This document shows positions 45,633 to 54,107 of a stretch of DNA of 64,000 bases, in pieces. The translations under genes were made by a program, and so were the position numbers. The DNA is from Laterigemmans sp052161645 (lineage in GTDB: Bacteria; Planctomycetota; Planctomycetia; Pirellulales; Pirellulaceae), in the NCBI GenBank assembly GCA_052161645.1, contig CP197414.1. One strand, written 5' to 3'. Every line of letters starts with the position of its first letter. Within the stretch, counting starts at the first letter, position 1. The notes under the pieces are model-generated. The model saw nothing but the letters and a program-made list of their open reading frames with translations. It was not told the origin of the DNA and did no database searches.

Positions 45633-46258
45633 TCGATCCAGAACCAACCTCGCAGCTCGCCTTCCTTGAAGCCGACAGCTTTATCATCCGGGTAGAGCTT
45701 ACTGAGTTGCTCACTGATCACCGGGGCAATTTGATCGGCCGGCCCGTGGCACATTAAGCATTGCGACTGCAGTTTGATTGGCATCAGGGCGGCGGCATGA
45801 TTGTTGGAGAGGGTGACGAAAACGGGCTCGGACGATTTTTGCTCGACAAGCTCAGCGGCCCAAGCGGGCGGCAAGTTGTTGGGGTTTCGCAGTCGGACTC
45901 CGCTGCGGCCGATTGACACACCGTGCTGCTTGCCGACTTCCGCGGCGATCTGCGGCGCTTCGTTTTTACAAACTGAGATGGCCGCTGCCGGCCCGGCGGT
46001 TTGCATCGCTTGCTGCAGTCGCCCGGAGAGTTGTGTGAAGAGCGCTTGTTTGGCAGCCAGCATCGTTTCACGTTGGGCTTCGCTCGGGGAGCGATCGGCC
46101 ACGATTGTCAGGACGGGTTCTGAGGAGTTGGCATTTGTCGCGGAGTTCTCATTGGGAGCGTTGTTGGTGGTCGCGTTGGGTGAGCAGCCGCTCAGGGCGA
46201 TGATTGCCAGCAGCGGGCGGAATGCCAACAGTGAGCAGAATGGGAGCGAGCGGAGCAT
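45617..46258 (-). CDS. DUF3365 (Tll0287-like) single-heme lipoprotein
   Basis: The 213-residue protein has a lipoprotein signal (LAIIALSGCS) and an Asn/Thr-rich linker. A domain of the DUF3365/Tll0287-like type follows, with AISVCKNEAPQIAAEVG, RSGVRLRNPNNLPPAW and a single c-type heme site, CLMCHG. These domains are PAS-like heme sensors or electron carriers in the periplasm. As a lipoprotein it should be anchored to a membrane. ATG 46258 starts directly before the hydrophobic segment. It is divergent from the DUF1538 operon, with 209 bases between the starts; regulation in common is possible but not shown. Confidence 0.8.
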   Translation of the reverse strand: MLRSLPFCSLLAFRPLLAIIALSGCSPNATTNNAPNENSATNANSSEPVLTIVADRSPSEAQRETMLAAKQALFTQLSGRLQQAMQTAGPAAAISVCKNEAPQIAAEVGKQHGVSIGRSGVRLRNPNNLPPAWAAELVEQKSSEPVFVTLSNNHAAALMPIKLQSQCLMCHGPADQIAPVISEQLSKLYPDDKAVGFKEGELRGWFWIELPNA

Positions 46259-46453
46259 CGGTGTTCCTGTGGTGCTGTCGTTTGGGAGCGAATCGATTCG
46301 CGGGGGCCCAGGTCATTAGCCACTGACCAAAGATTGATCAATATATCGTAAGCTAGCGACCTGTCAATGGTTTGTGGTAATCGGGGGACTCGCCCATTAT
46401 CGCGGCATGGGTTCTGGTTTATGATTTTGACAGCTTCAACTTGCAGCTTGTTC

Positions 46454-46459
46454 AGGAGG
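46454..46459 (+). promoter_or_regulatory. Ribosome binding site deciding the first DUF1538 start
   Basis: A perfect AGGAGG lies eight bases before GTG 46468. A longer frame from TTG 46441 would bury this site inside the coding region. Confidence 0.8.
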
Positions 46460-46467
46460 TACGAGGA

Positions 46468-47217
46468 GTGGCATTTTCGCGCATCAAGCGGATTGTATCT
46501 GCGATTGTTGTACCGCTGCGGGATAGTTTCCGGGATTTGCTGCCGATCATCGTGGTGGTGGCGGTCTTTCAGTTGTTGGTATTTCGTCAGCCGCTGGAGA
46601 ACGTCGGTCAGCTAACGTTGGGGTTGCTGCTGGTGGTGGCCGGTTTGTCGTTATTTGTCGCCGGGCTGCAGATGGCATTGTTTCCGATTGGCGAGGGGAT
46701 GGCCAACGCGTTTGCTCGCAAAGGTAGCGTCCCTTGGTTGTTGGCATTTGCTTTTGCTTTGGGGTTTGGCACCACCTTCGCGGAACCGGCTTTAATTGCC
46801 ATTGGCGACAAAGCGGCCGATTTAAAATACACCGTTGGTGAACCGGCCGAGTTGGTCGAGGTTCGACGTTCGTTTGCTTTTGCGTTGCGGGCGACGGTTG
46901 CCGTCTCGGTCGGATTGGCACTGGTCGTGGGTGTGATGCGAATCATCAAAGGTTGGCCGATTCATTATTTGATCTTGGTCGGTTATCTCATGATTTTGGC
47001 GATCACTCCATTTGCCCCCAGTTCGATCGTGGCCATTGCCTACGATGCGGGCGGCGTCACCACATCGACGATCACGGTCCCGTTGACCGCCGCCTTGGGC
47101 GTGGGCTTGGCATCGAGCATTCAGGGGCGTAATCCGTTGCTCGATGGTTTTGGCTTGATTGCTTTCGCGTCGTTGACACCGATTATGTTCGTCTTGGGGT
47201 TGGGGATCATCTGGTGA
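46468..47217 (+). CDS. DUF1538 membrane protein, subunit A
   Basis: The 249-residue integral membrane protein has about seven hydrophobic segments. Its DUF1538 signatures are FGTTFAEPALIAIGDKA and YDAGGVTTSTITVPLTAALG, then the block GRNPLLDGFGLIAFASLTPI. The Asp-Gly-Gly loop between helices could bind an ion or substrate. The function of DUF1538 proteins is not known; a transporter is the natural inference. GTG 46468 has a perfect Shine-Dalgarno site. The stop overlaps the next start (GTGA, 47214-47217), so the two DUF1538 proteins should be made in equal amounts and probably form a heterodimer. It opens a four-gene operon with PII and CBS proteins. Confidence 0.82.
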   Translation: MAFSRIKRIVSAIVVPLRDSFRDLLPIIVVVAVFQLLVFRQPLENVGQLTLGLLLVVAGLSLFVAGLQMALFPIGEGMANAFARKGSVPWLLAFAFALGFGTTFAEPALIAIGDKAADLKYTVGEPAELVEVRRSFAFALRATVAVSVGLALVVGVMRIIKGWPIHYLILVGYLMILAITPFAPSSIVAIAYDAGGVTTSTITVPLTAALGVGLASSIQGRNPLLDGFGLIAFASLTPIMFVLGLGIIW

Positions 47218-48074
47218 GCGATGTTTTGGTCACGCTGTGGGAATCGACCCTTTCGACTTTACGCGACGTGTTGCCGATCGCGGTCATCGTGGTCTTTTTT
47301 CAGTTGGTCGTGTTGCGTCGGCCGTTTGTCAATTTGCCTCGCCTCGCTTGGGGTGCTGGCTTTGTCGTGATTGGGTTGACGTTATTTCTGTTGGGCTTGG
47401 AATTGGCCTTGTTCCCGTTGGGGGAAGAGATGGCCGAGCAATTGGTAGCCTTGCAAATGAACTCCCAGGCGGGCGATGAGGCGGGGCTGGGCGAGGAGCT
47501 AATTGGGCCTTGGTACAGCTATTACTGGACTTATATCTTTGCTTTGGCGATTGGCGTGAGCACGACGATTGCCGAGCCGGCCTTGATCGCGGTGGCATTG
47601 AAAGCTGAGGAGGTATCTGGCGGTGCGATTCGGGCTTGGGGATTGCGGTTGGCCGTCGCTGCGGGCGTGGGTGTGGGAGTTGCTTTGGGGACGTTTCGAA
47701 TCATCGTCGGCACGCCGTTGCCGTACTTTATTTTCGCTGGCTACGTGGTGGTGATGGTGCAAACTTGGTTTGCTCCCAAGCAGATCGTGCCGTTGGCTTA
47801 TGATTCGGGAGGCGTGACCACTTCAACGGTCACAGTTCCCCTGGTCGCCGCATTGGGATTGGGTTTGGCCAGCCGCGTGCCGGGGCGTGATCCGGTGATC
47901 GATGGTTTCGGGTTGATCGCGTTTGCTTCTTTGTTCCCTATCATGTCGGTGATGGGATATGCTCAGCTGGCCGGCTGGCGGCACGCGCGTCGCCAGCGAC
48001 GAGCTGAGCTGTTGGAGCGGGCCGAGCTGTTGGAGCGAGAGCGTCACGAGTCAGAGGCTGTGGTAACTGCCTAA
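47214..48074 (+). CDS. DUF1538 membrane protein, subunit B
   Basis: The 286-residue paralogue of the preceding protein shares VSTTIAEPALIAVALKAEE, the loop YDSGGVTTSTVTVPLVAALG and GRDPVIDGFGLIAFASLFPI at the same positions. It differs by an acidic insertion after the second or third helix (NSQAGDEAGLGEELIGPWYS) and by a charged C-terminal helix of about 35 residues with a duplicated RAELLE unit (18-bp repeat). That tail faces the cytoplasm or periplasm and could bind the PII partner. GTG 47214 overlaps the upstream stop. Together with subunit A it probably forms one transporter; in other genomes two DUF1538 units are also found fused, as far as I recall. Confidence 0.8.
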   Translation: MSDVLVTLWESTLSTLRDVLPIAVIVVFFQLVVLRRPFVNLPRLAWGAGFVVIGLTLFLLGLELALFPLGEEMAEQLVALQMNSQAGDEAGLGEELIGPWYSYYWTYIFALAIGVSTTIAEPALIAVALKAEEVSGGAIRAWGLRLAVAAGVGVGVALGTFRIIVGTPLPYFIFAGYVVVMVQTWFAPKQIVPLAYDSGGVTTSTVTVPLVAALGLGLASRVPGRDPVIDGFGLIAFASLFPIMSVMGYAQLAGWRHARRQRRAELLERAELLERERHESEAVVTA

Positions 48075-48095
48075 GTACGGACTGAAGGTTAAAAT

Positions 48096-48446
48096 ATGCA
48101 CTTCAAATTGATCATTGCGTTTGTGGACGACGACAAGACCAGCGGCGTGATGAAAGCGGCTCGCGAAGAGGGCGCGACTGGGGCGACGATTATTGGCAAT
48201 GCCCGGGGCCAAGGCCTGAACCCCACCAAGTCGTTTCTAGGGCTGTCGCTGGAGAGTCAACGTGATGTCTTGATGTTTTTGGTGGAGGGACATTTGAGCC
48301 GCAGAATTTTGGAGACGATTTGTCGCGTCGCCGAGTTTGAGGAAAAGCCAGGTACCGGAATCGCGATCCAAATCGATGTCGAGGATGCCGTCGGAGTGAG
48401 TCATCAAATTGAAAAGTTGACCGATATAATCGAGAAAAACATATGA
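48096..48446 (+). CDS. Atypical PII-family signalling protein
   Basis: The 116-residue protein has the ferredoxin-like fold signature of PII/GlnB trimers: HFKLIIAFVDDDKTSGVMKA, GATGATIIGNARGQG and KPGTGIAIQIDVEDAVGV. The GTG IA block corresponds to the C-terminal signature around the nucleotide site. The T-loop (about GLNPTKSFLGLSLESQRD) has no Tyr at the position uridylylated in canonical GlnB/GlnK, so control by GlnD is unlikely; direct nucleotide or small-molecule binding is more probable. It lies 21 bases after the DUF1538 pair and overlaps the CBS gene by ATGA. By analogy with AmtB-GlnK and SbtA-SbtB it may gate the membrane pair. Confidence 0.82.
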   Translation: MHFKLIIAFVDDDKTSGVMKAAREEGATGATIIGNARGQGLNPTKSFLGLSLESQRDVLMFLVEGHLSRRILETICRVAEFEEKPGTGIAIQIDVEDAVGVSHQIEKLTDIIEKNI

Positions 48447-48859
48447 GTAATCAGGTGATTGTGCGAGTCGCTGATGTGATGAAGCGGGACTTTGACATGG
48501 TCGATGGTAAGCTGACCGTGAAGGCCGCACTGTTGACCATGAAGCACCCCGAAACACGGGCACTGATTGTGGCCAAGCGTGACGCCAACGATGAATTCGG
48601 CTTGGTGTTGTTGGCCGATATCGCCAAGAAAGTGTTGGCCGAAGATCGCTCGCCGGAACGCGTGAATCTCTACGAGATCATGGCGAAACCGGTGTTGAGC
48701 GTGCAGCCCAGCATGAATATCCGTTATTGCGCCCGCTTGCTGGAACGGTTTTCGATCGCCAGGGCGCCGGTGATCGATGGTGATCAAGTCGTCGGCATCG
48801 TCAGCTATCACGATCTCGTCTTGCGGGGCTTGATGCAATCAATCCGCAGCGAAGTTTAG
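48443..48859 (+). CDS. CBS-pair protein
   Basis: The 138-residue protein is made of two CBS motifs and little else. The blocks are RVADVMKRDFDMVDGKLTVK, then ALIVAKRDANDEFGLVLLAD, and RAPVIDGDQVVGIVSYHDLV. CBS pairs bind adenine nucleotides such as AMP, ATP or c-di-AMP and often regulate transporters. The start overlaps the PII stop (ATGA at 48443-48446), so PII and CBS are made together. With the two DUF1538 proteins it forms a likely sensory-transport unit; the energy-charge sensing idea is an inference. Confidence 0.85.
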   Translation: MSNQVIVRVADVMKRDFDMVDGKLTVKAALLTMKHPETRALIVAKRDANDEFGLVLLADIAKKVLAEDRSPERVNLYEIMAKPVLSVQPSMNIRYCARLLERFSIARAPVIDGDQVVGIVSYHDLVLRGLMQSIRSEV

Positions 48860-49084
48860 GCCGGGCCAGCGGACTTTGGCCGGATCAGCGGGCGTGTTGT
48901 GGCGGGCCGTGCGACCGTTCGTCACGTTTCCATCACAGTTGCGTTGCCTCTTCAACCGATTCTAGTAGAATGGGGGGAAAAGATTGCCGCGGTCGTTTGC
49001 GAATACTGGCGCGACACGTCAGGAGCGGTTGGCAGAACGCGGTTGATCTTGGGTTTTGGCCTTTTATTTTATTGGATTTCGGCG

Positions 49085-50095
49085 ATGTCCCACCGTAGTT
49101 TTGTGCACCCCAGACAAGCGTTCACGCTGATCGAATTATTGGTAGTCATCGCGATCATCGGAATTTTGGTCGGTTTGTTGCTACCTGCCGTGCAGAGTGC
49201 GCGGGAGGCGTCTCGGCGGATGAGCTGTCAAAATAACCTCAAACAGCTGACCCTGGCTGCGCATCTCCACCACGATGCGATGGGCGCATTCCCCGCCGCC
49301 CGTTACGAACCTAGACCGGGAGCCCCCGCGAATCAGAGTTGTGGGGGTGAGGAACCGACTTGGCTCGTCCGCGTGTTGCCATTTTTGGAACAGCAAAACC
49401 AAGCCAACCATTGGGACTTGAGCCTCGAGTGGCACGAGCATCCCGATTTTGCTCGCGAAACGGTTGCTGACGTGTTTCTTTGTCCCAGCCGACGAGCGGG
49501 GACCAGCCCGATTGGGCTGCGAGAGGTCGGTGGCAGCGTGGGGGGCGGAACGTTGCCCTGCGGCTGTCCTTGGCCCGGTTCTGGGGGGCGCAATGTGACG
49601 GGTGCGCTTTGTGACTACGCTGGTAATCACGGTGATTTGACTCCTGGCTCCGTTGGTGCACCGACCGATTTTTACTATGGCGGCCGCGGCACGGGCGTGA
49701 TCATTAGCGTGCGGCCCAAATGTGTCGACGATCGGCCACGCGAGCCGCGTGATCGGGTGCGGATGTCGGCCGTGCGAGACGGTACCTCTGCGACTTTTCT
49801 GTTCGGTGAAAAACATATCCCCTGGAATGGATTGGGAGTTTTTCCGGACGATTCGCCCGCCTACGACGGAGATCACTTGCCCGCTTCCTGCCGATTGGCC
49901 GGCCCGGGAGCCCGTTTGGCACTCAGCCCCAACGACTTGTTGGCCAACTCCATCTCCTTCGGCAGCTGGCATCCGGCCGTCGTCAACTTCTCCATGGTCG
50001 ATGGTTCGGTGCGAACTTTTTCAACCACCACCGATACCTTGCTGTTGGGCTCTTTGGCCAATCGCAACGATGGCCGCACCACCTATTTGGACTGA
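49085..50095 (+). CDS. DUF1559 type IV pilin-like/pseudopilin protein
   Basis: The 336-residue protein has a prepilin-type N-terminus, FTLIELLVVIAIIGILVGLL, preceded by a short basic leader (MSHRSFVHPRQA), so it should be processed by prepilin peptidase before Phe. The DUF1559 domain follows, with AVQSAREASRRMSCQNNLKQ, FLCPSRR, and the C-terminal NFSMVDGSVRTFS. These proteins are present in very many copies in planctomycete genomes; the role is unknown, perhaps surface filaments or adhesion. ATG 49085 is chosen because the 62 residues upstream in frame have no leader features. A small lipoprotein gene follows after five bases, the usual partner. Confidence 0.92.
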   Translation: MSHRSFVHPRQAFTLIELLVVIAIIGILVGLLLPAVQSAREASRRMSCQNNLKQLTLAAHLHHDAMGAFPAARYEPRPGAPANQSCGGEEPTWLVRVLPFLEQQNQANHWDLSLEWHEHPDFARETVADVFLCPSRRAGTSPIGLREVGGSVGGGTLPCGCPWPGSGGRNVTGALCDYAGNHGDLTPGSVGAPTDFYYGGRGTGVIISVRPKCVDDRPREPRDRVRMSAVRDGTSATFLFGEKHIPWNGLGVFPDDSPAYDGDHLPASCRLAGPGARLALSPNDLLANSISFGSWHPAVVNFSMVDGSVRTFSTTTDTLLLGSLANRNDGRTTYLD

Positions 50096-50100
50096 ATCGC

Positions 50101-50502
50101 TTGAAGTGGTATTTGGCAATCGGCTTGTTGCTGGTCACCGGTTGTGGTGGACCGGCGGTGCTGCCCGTCGAGGGCGTCGTCCAGTTCGAGGATGGAGAAC
50201 CGGCCAAGACGGGAGTCATTGAGTTCCGTGCGGCCGACGGTCTGTGGCGGGGTAGTGGCCGTTTGGATGACAAGGGGCATTTTTCGATCACCTCCGTCGA
50301 TGGTGAGGCAGGCTTGCCCGCTGGTCTCTATTACGTGATCGTGGCTCAAATGGTGATTACCGAGGATTTATCGCTGGAACAGCACGGTCATGGCCGCCCG
50401 GTGCCGCAAAAGTATGCGGATTATTACACCAGTGGGCTGGAGCAGACGATCAGCGAGGAAAATTCAAAGTCTTTAGTCGTTGAGCTGGTTTCCTCCCCTT
50501 AA
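50101..50502 (+). CDS. Small lipoprotein with transthyretin-like domain (DUF1559 partner)
   Basis: The 133-residue protein has a lipoprotein signal (AIGLLLVTGCGG, lipobox VTGC). A compact beta-sandwich follows, of the carboxypeptidase-regulatory/transthyretin-like type seen in planctomycete partners of DUF1559 proteins: VEGVVQFEDGEPAKTGVIEF, HFSITSVDGEAGLPAGLYYV. The start is TTG 50101 with no better alternative. It should sit on a membrane and may bind or anchor the pilin-like neighbour. Function is an inference from repeated co-occurrence, not from an experiment. Confidence 0.75.
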   Translation: MKWYLAIGLLLVTGCGGPAVLPVEGVVQFEDGEPAKTGVIEFRAADGLWRGSGRLDDKGHFSITSVDGEAGLPAGLYYVIVAQMVITEDLSLEQHGHGRPVPQKYADYYTSGLEQTISEENSKSLVVELVSSP

Positions 50503-50678
50503 CAGGGTAGCTCGGGCGAATGTTTTCCGCTGTGTCGAGCAAATTCTCAACGCTGATGGAGTCATGGCCGGATGGTGTCCGATAGAGAGTCTGGTAGGAA
50601 GGAATATCGTTGTTATGCCGATTATTCCTGCCTGCATGCCGGACCTCTCAGCAGTTACTCCCAGCCCGCCGACAGTTC

Positions 50679-52958
50679 ATGCGATACGTCACTTGGCTTA
50701 TTCGATGGTACCAATGGTCGCATCGCCCATTACCGTTGGTGCTGCTAATCGCTTGCGGTGCTTGCTGCCCCGCCGCGGCGAGTGAAGGTTCGTCGGATCA
50801 GGACCGAGCCGCCGAGCAGGCAAGACGAGCTGACGCGAAGTCGGCCCCCGCGCCTGTGCTGCGTTTAACTCGTCAACAGCCCGATTTGCACATGCCAGTT
50901 CCGGCCGACAAACCGGCCGTGCGGGCTTCGAGTCGGCGAACGCTCCAAGCCGAACCCAAAGTCGCCACCCGCATGCTTTCCGCACCGCAGGCGGCTGGTG
51001 ATGTCGAGCAGCAAGCAGCGACACCGCGAGTCGCTGAGGCGATTCGCCAACAGCGAGCGGCGTCGACTGTCAGCAGTGATGGCTGGATTGCTCGCGGTAG
51101 TTCCTTAAAGGCTGGTAGTTCTGCGAAAAATGGTAGCCTGGCGAAGTCTAGCGACTCTGCAAAGGCTGGTGGCTCTGAAAAAGCGGGCGAAATAGCAGCC
51201 GTTGCGCCCGAGAGGCAATCAAATACCCAATTGAATACAACGCGTATCGCAGCCAATCCGCTTGGCCTGCAAGCACCGCAGACCTCAGCACCTCCGGCTA
51301 GGATCGGCAGCGGGCGCAGAACTGATCCGCCTTCGTTAGCCGCGCCAGCCGCAACGTCGCTGAAGCCGGTGCCTCGTTTGACGCCACCCGTTGAGGGCAG
51401 AAAAACGGTCGCCGCACCGCCCACGTCGTCGGCCGCCCCGCTGACTGCCCCCGTGGAAGTCGTCACGCCAACTTTCCCAAGGCGCATCTTGCCCGCGGAT
51501 CCGCAACTGCCGGCTGAGCTGAGCCCGCCTGCTGAGCTGAGCCCGCCCGCTGAGTCGCCCGCCCCCGCCGCGGAGACTGTGCTGGAAGCAGACTCACCGA
51601 TCGGCAGCGGTTTGGCTGGTCCCGACTTGGGTTCGCGGCGGACGCCTCGCGCGTCGAGTACGCCGCGGCGGTCGGTTGCGGCGCCGGCGGAGTTACCGGT
51701 CCGGCGGCCGCAGATTGAGCCGCCGCGAGAAGAGCGAGCTCGGCAAGAGCCTCTGGAGCCTCAGGATCGCGGGCGGATTTTGCAGGAACAGATTGAACAA
51801 TTTGAGCGTGAGACGTCACGGCGGCGTGACCCGGCCAGCGAAGAGGCTTACGAGAATCCCAGCATTGAACGCGAAACCGAGGATGTCGAAGAGAGTTTTC
51901 GCGAGTCACCGCGGAAACCAGCTGCGGCCCCCGCGGCGCCTTTGATTTCGGCGGCGGCGAGCCGTTTGGAGCGTCCGATCGCCCAGTGCTTGCAGTACTA
52001 TTACAACCGTCCGGAGAATGCTCGCGAGCGGACTCCGTGGGGCATGCTGCACGCTATCATTCCCTACGGCTTGGACGCCATGATCGACACCGGGCGGGCG
52101 CGTTACAGTGCGATTGCTTGGTTGGCTGGCAACAACCCCAACCGCAACCTGCGGATGTTCACCACGACGCGGAGCGGCCAATTGGTGGCTCGATCGGGAG
52201 TTGGACTGCAAGGGCACCAGGCTCAGACGCTCGCCATTTTCGCACAGGTCGGTGTACCGCAAGATTATCCAATCATGGTCAACAAGCGGAAGTTTACCGT
52301 GATGGACTTGGTCCGATCGGAAATGGCAGCTTGCAAGACGGGTGAGGAGTTGACATTTACGTTGATTGGTTTGTCGCACTATTTGCCCACCGATACCCGC
52401 TGGCAGACTGCTGATGGCGAGGTTTGGGACTTCGAGCGATTGATTCGTGAGGAGCTGAGTCAGCCCGTGGTGGGAGCTGCTTGCGGTGGAACGCACCGTT
52501 TGATGGGTTTCACCTACGCGATCAAACAGCGTCGCTTGGAGGGGCTACCGATGACTGGCGAATGGTTGCGAGCTGAGGTCTTTATTGATGATTTCATCGA
52601 TTATGCTTGGAGTTTGCAGAATCGTGACGGTTCCTTCAGCACCGATTGGTTTGAGGGGCGAGCGGACAATAATGATCTGGATCGCAAGCTGCAAACTTCG
52701 GGGCACATTATGGAGTGGCTGTTGTTTTCCAGCACGGCGGAGCAGTTGAACGACGAGCGTGTGATACGCGGGGTCACGTTCTTGGCCAACGCCATGATTC
52801 AGAATCGGCGGCACGAGTGGCAGGTGGGACCGAAGGGGCATGCGATTCGCGCGCTCTCGTTGTACCATCGACTAGTGTTTGGCTCGCGGCAGCCATGGAA
52901 GAGCGAAGTCGCCCAGGGGTTAGATCGACCGACCACAAATTCTGGTCGAAGACGTTGA
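50679..52958 (+). CDS. Planctomycete protein with low-complexity N-part and alpha/alpha-toroid-like C-part
   Basis: The 759-residue protein has a signal peptide or anchor (HRPLPLVLLIACGACCPAAA), then about 400 residues rich in Ala, Pro, Ser and Arg without folded blocks, including the repeat PAELSPPAELSPPAE. The last 320 residues look folded: ARERTPWGMLHAIIPYGLDA, GLQGHQAQTLAIFAQVGV, VVGAACGGTHRLMGFTYAIK, SLQNRDGSFSTDWFEG. The Gln-Asn-x-Asp-Gly-Ser-Phe block resembles the QW-type repeats of terpenoid-cyclase/prenyltransferase toroids, but no catalytic motif is seen. ATG 50679 precedes the hydrophobic segment. The function is unknown; it is probably periplasmic. Confidence 0.6.
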   Translation: MRYVTWLIRWYQWSHRPLPLVLLIACGACCPAAASEGSSDQDRAAEQARRADAKSAPAPVLRLTRQQPDLHMPVPADKPAVRASSRRTLQAEPKVATRMLSAPQAAGDVEQQAATPRVAEAIRQQRAASTVSSDGWIARGSSLKAGSSAKNGSLAKSSDSAKAGGSEKAGEIAAVAPERQSNTQLNTTRIAANPLGLQAPQTSAPPARIGSGRRTDPPSLAAPAATSLKPVPRLTPPVEGRKTVAAPPTSSAAPLTAPVEVVTPTFPRRILPADPQLPAELSPPAELSPPAESPAPAAETVLEADSPIGSGLAGPDLGSRRTPRASSTPRRSVAAPAELPVRRPQIEPPREERARQEPLEPQDRGRILQEQIEQFERETSRRRDPASEEAYENPSIERETEDVEESFRESPRKPAAAPAAPLISAAASRLERPIAQCLQYYYNRPENARERTPWGMLHAIIPYGLDAMIDTGRARYSAIAWLAGNNPNRNLRMFTTTRSGQLVARSGVGLQGHQAQTLAIFAQVGVPQDYPIMVNKRKFTVMDLVRSEMAACKTGEELTFTLIGLSHYLPTDTRWQTADGEVWDFERLIREELSQPVVGAACGGTHRLMGFTYAIKQRRLEGLPMTGEWLRAEVFIDDFIDYAWSLQNRDGSFSTDWFEGRADNNDLDRKLQTSGHIMEWLLFSSTAEQLNDERVIRGVTFLANAMIQNRRHEWQVGPKGHAIRALSLYHRLVFGSRQPWKSEVAQGLDRPTTNSGRRR

Positions 52959-53050
52959 GAGAATGGGCTCAGCGACGTTGCCGATTTGCCGCCGGGAGAT
53001 TAGATTTCATGCGTCCCCGGCAAAATGTATTGGCATGAGACTTCACTTTT

Positions 53051-53995
53051 ATGGCAACGCAACGATATACCAAACAAACCGGCTCGATCATTTCCATCGC
53101 CGTATCGATGGCAATCGAGATGAACGCCGACGCGTTGCTGTTCTTGCTCGACGGGACGCTTGACTGGAAAAAGATTTCCGAGGCGTCGGCCGGCTACGAT
53201 AAAACCATCATTGTGGCTGCCGATTCAGGCGATGATTTGGAAGGTGCTGCCGAAGCCGGCTTGAGACCGCTGGCGCTCAACAAAGAAAAGGCTCCGTTGT
53301 TGGAGCGATTGCAGCACGCTTTGTTGGAAGCGGCCGCCGATGAGCTGATTCGCACCAATGGCGATGTCGTGGCGGTCTACAGCGGTTTCCAGCAAGGGCG
53401 ACTTGATTCGCTGAGCCACTTGCAGTTGGACGAACGGATGCGGCGGTTGACCGTCCGCGACCTCCAGCGACTCGGCAGCAGCGTGCCGCTGAAGACGATC
53501 AAAGCGGTCGTCGATTTGGCGGTTCAGATTGGTCGCGAGGGGCGTGAGGGCAAACCTGTTGGAACATTGTTTGTGATTGGCGATACGCGGACCGTCTTGG
53601 AGCACTGCAAGGACAGCGGCGTCGATCCCTTCCGCGGCTACAACCGCAAGCACCGCAATCTGTTTGATCCGCGGGTTCAAGAAGACGCCAAGGAAATCGC
53701 GCAGCTCGACGGGGCTTTTGTCATCACCCCGGAAGGTACGATTGAAAAGAGCCGGCAAATGTTGGAGGTCTCTCACGAGGACCTGACGATGTCGAAGGGG
53801 CTGGGGGCGCGGCACTGGGCTTGCGCCGCGATTACTCGCAAAACAAAAGCGGTGGGAGTTGTCGTCAGCCAATCGACCGGCACCGTGCGGCTGTATCAAA
53901 ATGGTCATTTGGTGATGCGAATTGAACCGATGGATAAAGCGGTCAAATGGCAAGAGTTCAACTATGAACCGCCCAGCGGGACTGCGGAAGGCTAG
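53051..53995 (+). CDS. DacZ-like diadenylate cyclase (DisA_N/DAC domain)
   Basis: The 314-residue cytoplasmic protein combines an N-terminal Rossmann-like domain (about 1-105; SIISIAVSMAIEMNADALLF, KTIIVAADSGDDLEGAAEAG), resembling the pyruvate-kinase-C domain of archaeal DacZ, with a DAC domain. The DAC motifs are DGA at 220-222 (AQLDGAFVITPEGTIE) and RHW at 254-256 (GLGARHWACAAITRK). DAC enzymes join two ATP to c-di-AMP, which controls potassium and osmolyte transport. In most members the second motif is RHR; here the second Arg is replaced by Trp. Activity is therefore likely but not certain. It lies just upstream of the cyclic-nucleotide-binding-like electron-transfer cluster, on the same strand. 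Confidence 0.82.
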   Translation: MATQRYTKQTGSIISIAVSMAIEMNADALLFLLDGTLDWKKISEASAGYDKTIIVAADSGDDLEGAAEAGLRPLALNKEKAPLLERLQHALLEAAADELIRTNGDVVAVYSGFQQGRLDSLSHLQLDERMRRLTVRDLQRLGSSVPLKTIKAVVDLAVQIGREGREGKPVGTLFVIGDTRTVLEHCKDSGVDPFRGYNRKHRNLFDPRVQEDAKEIAQLDGAFVITPEGTIEKSRQMLEVSHEDLTMSKGLGARHWACAAITRKTKAVGVVVSQSTGTVRLYQNGHLVMRIEPMDKAVKWQEFNYEPPSGTAEG

Positions 53996-54107
53996 CGGGA
54001 CTGCGGAGGGGTAATTCCGCTCTTGACCTGCGATCGCTTTACCAGCTACCACCCACGTGGCGGTCTGCCTGCGAGCTACCGACCTTTCATATGCGTACGG
54101 TCAGGGA

